Origin: an uncultured Eubacteriales bacterium
Lineage (GTDB): Bacteria; Bacillota_A; Clostridia; Christensenellales; Aristaeellaceae
Direction: 5' to 3'
Assembly: GCA_902775835.1 (NCBI GenBank)
Contig: CACYNZ010000179.1
Location: 1-7,712, forward strand
Length of the DNA: 7,712 nt
Shown piece by piece: positions 7,301 to 7,712 of the stretch. The position numbers were made by a program, and so were the translations under genes. The notes beneath the pieces were generated by a model. The model searched no databases and was not told the DNA's origin. It was given only the letters and a program-made list of their open reading frames with translations. Each line of letters starts with the position of its first letter. Positions within the stretch are counted from its first letter, which is position 1.

Positions 7301-7712
7301 AATACGGAAATGCATGTTATTCATTTTATACCTCAGGTGATCAATGAGGATACTGTCGGTCATGGTATTCAACTTATGGGAAGGCAGAAGCAACGTCAGC
7401 AACTTTATGCCAAACCCTCAGCGTTTGAATTGTCTGATGAGACAGCGCAGGTACTAGAAGCTGAAGTAACAGAGTTTGATGAACGTACCTGGGACATAAC
7501 CTTTGAAACAGAAGGGTTTTCTGTGTATGCGATTGTCGGAACTGTCATCGAGAAGTATGTACTGGCCAGCGATGGACGGAATTACAGGATAACGGCCACC
7601 TACGGCCCGGAAACCGGAGTTCCGGAAGACGCACAGCTGAAGGTTTCTGAAATACTGCCGCCGGAAAGCGATGAAACCATTGCCGGAAGCGAAGAGCCGC
7701 TTGATTCCTCTC
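4364..7712 (+). CDS. Giant Cys/His-repeat, acidic surface protein (C-terminus outside window)
   Basis: The frame is open for 1116 codons without interruption and continues past the right edge. Residues 1-33 are strongly basic (MKNRNLIPGKRDGKRHG...). Residues 34-52 form one hydrophobic segment, a signal or anchor, followed by PAITME at 56-61. I recall PAITME after the signal segment of many Firmicutes surface proteins. Residues 65-341 hold thirteen H-x-H-x3-C units. Residues 342-525 are acidic. Residues 526-608 look globular, with W-V-V-P-V-W and Cys582/Cys605. Residues 606-885 contain about 97 Asp/Glu and only 8 Lys/Arg. Residues 891-1059 form a beta-rich module ending GFSVYAIV, and a second copy starts at 1067. 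The start at 4364 is chosen because the basic tail and membrane segment follow; the ribosome binding site is weak, and an in-frame GTG at 4328 is an alternative. The role is unknown; adhesion, wall interaction or metal capture are guesses. No LPxTG-type anchor is visible before the window ends. Confidence 0.9.
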   Translation, partial: MKNRNLIPGKRDGKRHGNREANEYLRKRKLRHTWGWISAFFGVVVAIAMFQSLKKPAITMEVQTCQMEEHVHTEACYGYDHEETVQETISELYLDCAFQPHVHTEDCQDGNGSLICGYAEEYIHVHDDFCYVEDENGERRLVCVLNELPEHEHTDECYTRVLVCGQEENPGHIHTDECYTTEFFLDEDPVCGLEETDCHVHSEDCYADVLVCELDHEHTDACFIKILECGMEEGQSHVHTQECYPSIRNLTCELEEAEGHVHDDSCWAMLLDCPWEHVHTEECFDENGHVTCGHVEILRHQHTEECFTPRTIVVKAGHVHSDTCAKVLMCGKEEHVHSSSCFSTVETVNSEKTAAEVYVSDQEVIEENIENDTSELEQLTVNEIDEISEYDLVLETDGEQIADDGTANLLLADAVSEAGEAAIIPDILDEEYILVEEDPDWDAAFVEMQATDHQETASGNKTEHGLRNGESSELPDENELKTKAEASEVSDETSLKSDEATVETDDNTSNEADNTDQSLMGSKQAEIWVVPVWENRLFAVFGLDNELSADRILESADRSGNEIAELWTDSISLQVQDDKVVCVFAFRTAVIHILLADGTELQVDCAYEETPREEIQNAFAYDPYELENGDEKDLSEEPGTLALAEEIVTSEENGNEEEVIETLLEEENGLTDVEQEAADDDSESAILSSDGEAIETDEMPETDDAADIEALASEKSGTEQEGLAADTEAGLATASDLEESMQGENYGVEESSEESLQDARESAEEESLLSVHEISSTENNDAHDSDILEKSEKAGTLIDALLATDTDLIEEDVQEVNSSEDSVVDEWTVSREDDEASKAQGDALLATGTDLTVEETSEEDIVLEGNETELVEEPLDEEVMAEADLLDEASLTFQGEDYQVVVFGDDEAGIPEGSRLVVSELTEAEAVEAYKEKILETTGYGTEQISVLRLFDLEIQNEYGEKIEPLSKVSVVINMSSVANTEMHVIHFIPQVINEDTVGHGIQLMGRQKQRQQLYAKPSAFELSDETAQVLEAEVTEFDERTWDITFETEGFSVYAIVGTVIEKYVLASDGRNYRITATYGPETGVPEDAQLKVSEILPPESDETIAGSEEPLDSS
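4556..5386 (+). repeat. Array of thirteen C-x(4,5,8)-H-x-H-x3-C units in the surface protein
   Basis: The H-x-H-x3-C core occurs thirteen times without change in spacing: first His at residues 70, 101, 124, 151, 172, 199, 216, 237, 260, 277, 300, 318 and 335. Twelve units have an upstream Cys 4, 5 or 8 residues before the first His (C65, C96, C116, C143, C164, C191, C212, C229, C252, C273, C292, C330). In unit 12 the place is taken by V-V-K around 315. The residue after the last Cys is aromatic in eleven of thirteen units. The usual form is L-x-C-G-x-E-E-x-x-x-H-V-H-T-E-x-C-Y. Codons vary between units, so the repeat is old and kept by selection at protein level (inference). Confidence 0.93.
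6758..6916 (+). repeat. Direct repeat encoding DALLATxTDL in the acidic region
   Basis: Bases 6758-6787 and 6887-6916 match at 26 of 30 positions. They encode DALLATDTDL (residues 799-808) and DALLATGTDL (842-851), each followed by an E/V-rich stretch. The 43-residue period suggests the acidic region grew by duplication and then diverged. Confidence 0.7.
7034..7712 (+). repeat. Tandem C-terminal module, first copy complete, second cut by the window
   Basis: Residues 891-925 and 1067-1101 align without gaps: L-x-x-x-G-x-x-Y, then after a strand E-x-G-[IV]-P-E and L-x-V-S-E-[LI]. Copy 1 continues through L-R-L-F-D-L-E-I and I-E-P-L to W-D-I-T-F and GFSVYAIV (about 1052-1058). Copy 2 leaves the window after about 50 residues. 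From memory, modules of this style occur repeatedly in large Clostridia surface proteins. I cannot assign a Pfam family or a ligand. Confidence 0.7.

Overview
The window looks like chromosomal DNA from an anaerobic, probably gut-associated member of the Clostridia (inference). The clues are a canonical TTGACA/TAATAT promoter, strong AAGGAGG ribosome binding sites, an LplA/LplB-type carbohydrate importer, and a large Cys/His-repeat surface protein of a kind I remember only from Firmicutes. No rRNA, tRNA, CRISPR array or transposase was seen.

Minus strand, 1-3323: a well-formed promoter (3295-3323) and a hairpin-rich leader drive a carbohydrate ABC-importer operon. A 555-residue solute-binding protein comes first (3190-1523). 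A perfect 13-bp intrinsic-terminator-like hairpin follows, and then the 319-residue LplB-type permease (1454-495). Fourteen bases after the permease stop, where the second permease would be expected, a different and AT-richer gene begins (start at 480). It runs off the left edge and I cannot identify it. No ATPase gene is visible; importers of this class often borrow a shared MsmX-type ATPase (established knowledge).

Middle, about 3191-4363: a 1.17-kb AT-rich divergent intergenic region. It holds the operon promoter at one end and a second, plus-strand promoter at the other (4148-4175, with a 7-bp palindrome over its -35). No credible gene lies between them.

Plus strand, 4364-7712: one uninterrupted reading frame of 1116 codons, open at the right edge. 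It encodes a membrane-anchored or exported giant surface protein. In order it has a basic N-terminus, one membrane segment, a PAITME motif, thirteen H-x-H-x3-C units (twelve with a preceding Cys) at residues 65-341, an acidic linker, a small unclassified domain with two Cys, a very acidic stretch of about 280 residues, and the first one and a bit of a duplicated C-terminal module. The Cys/His array is the most unusual thing in the window. Its regular four-ligand units suggest metal binding or disulfide chemistry outside the cell, but that is inference.

The importer operon and the surface protein are divergently transcribed, and nothing in the sequence proves a functional link between them.
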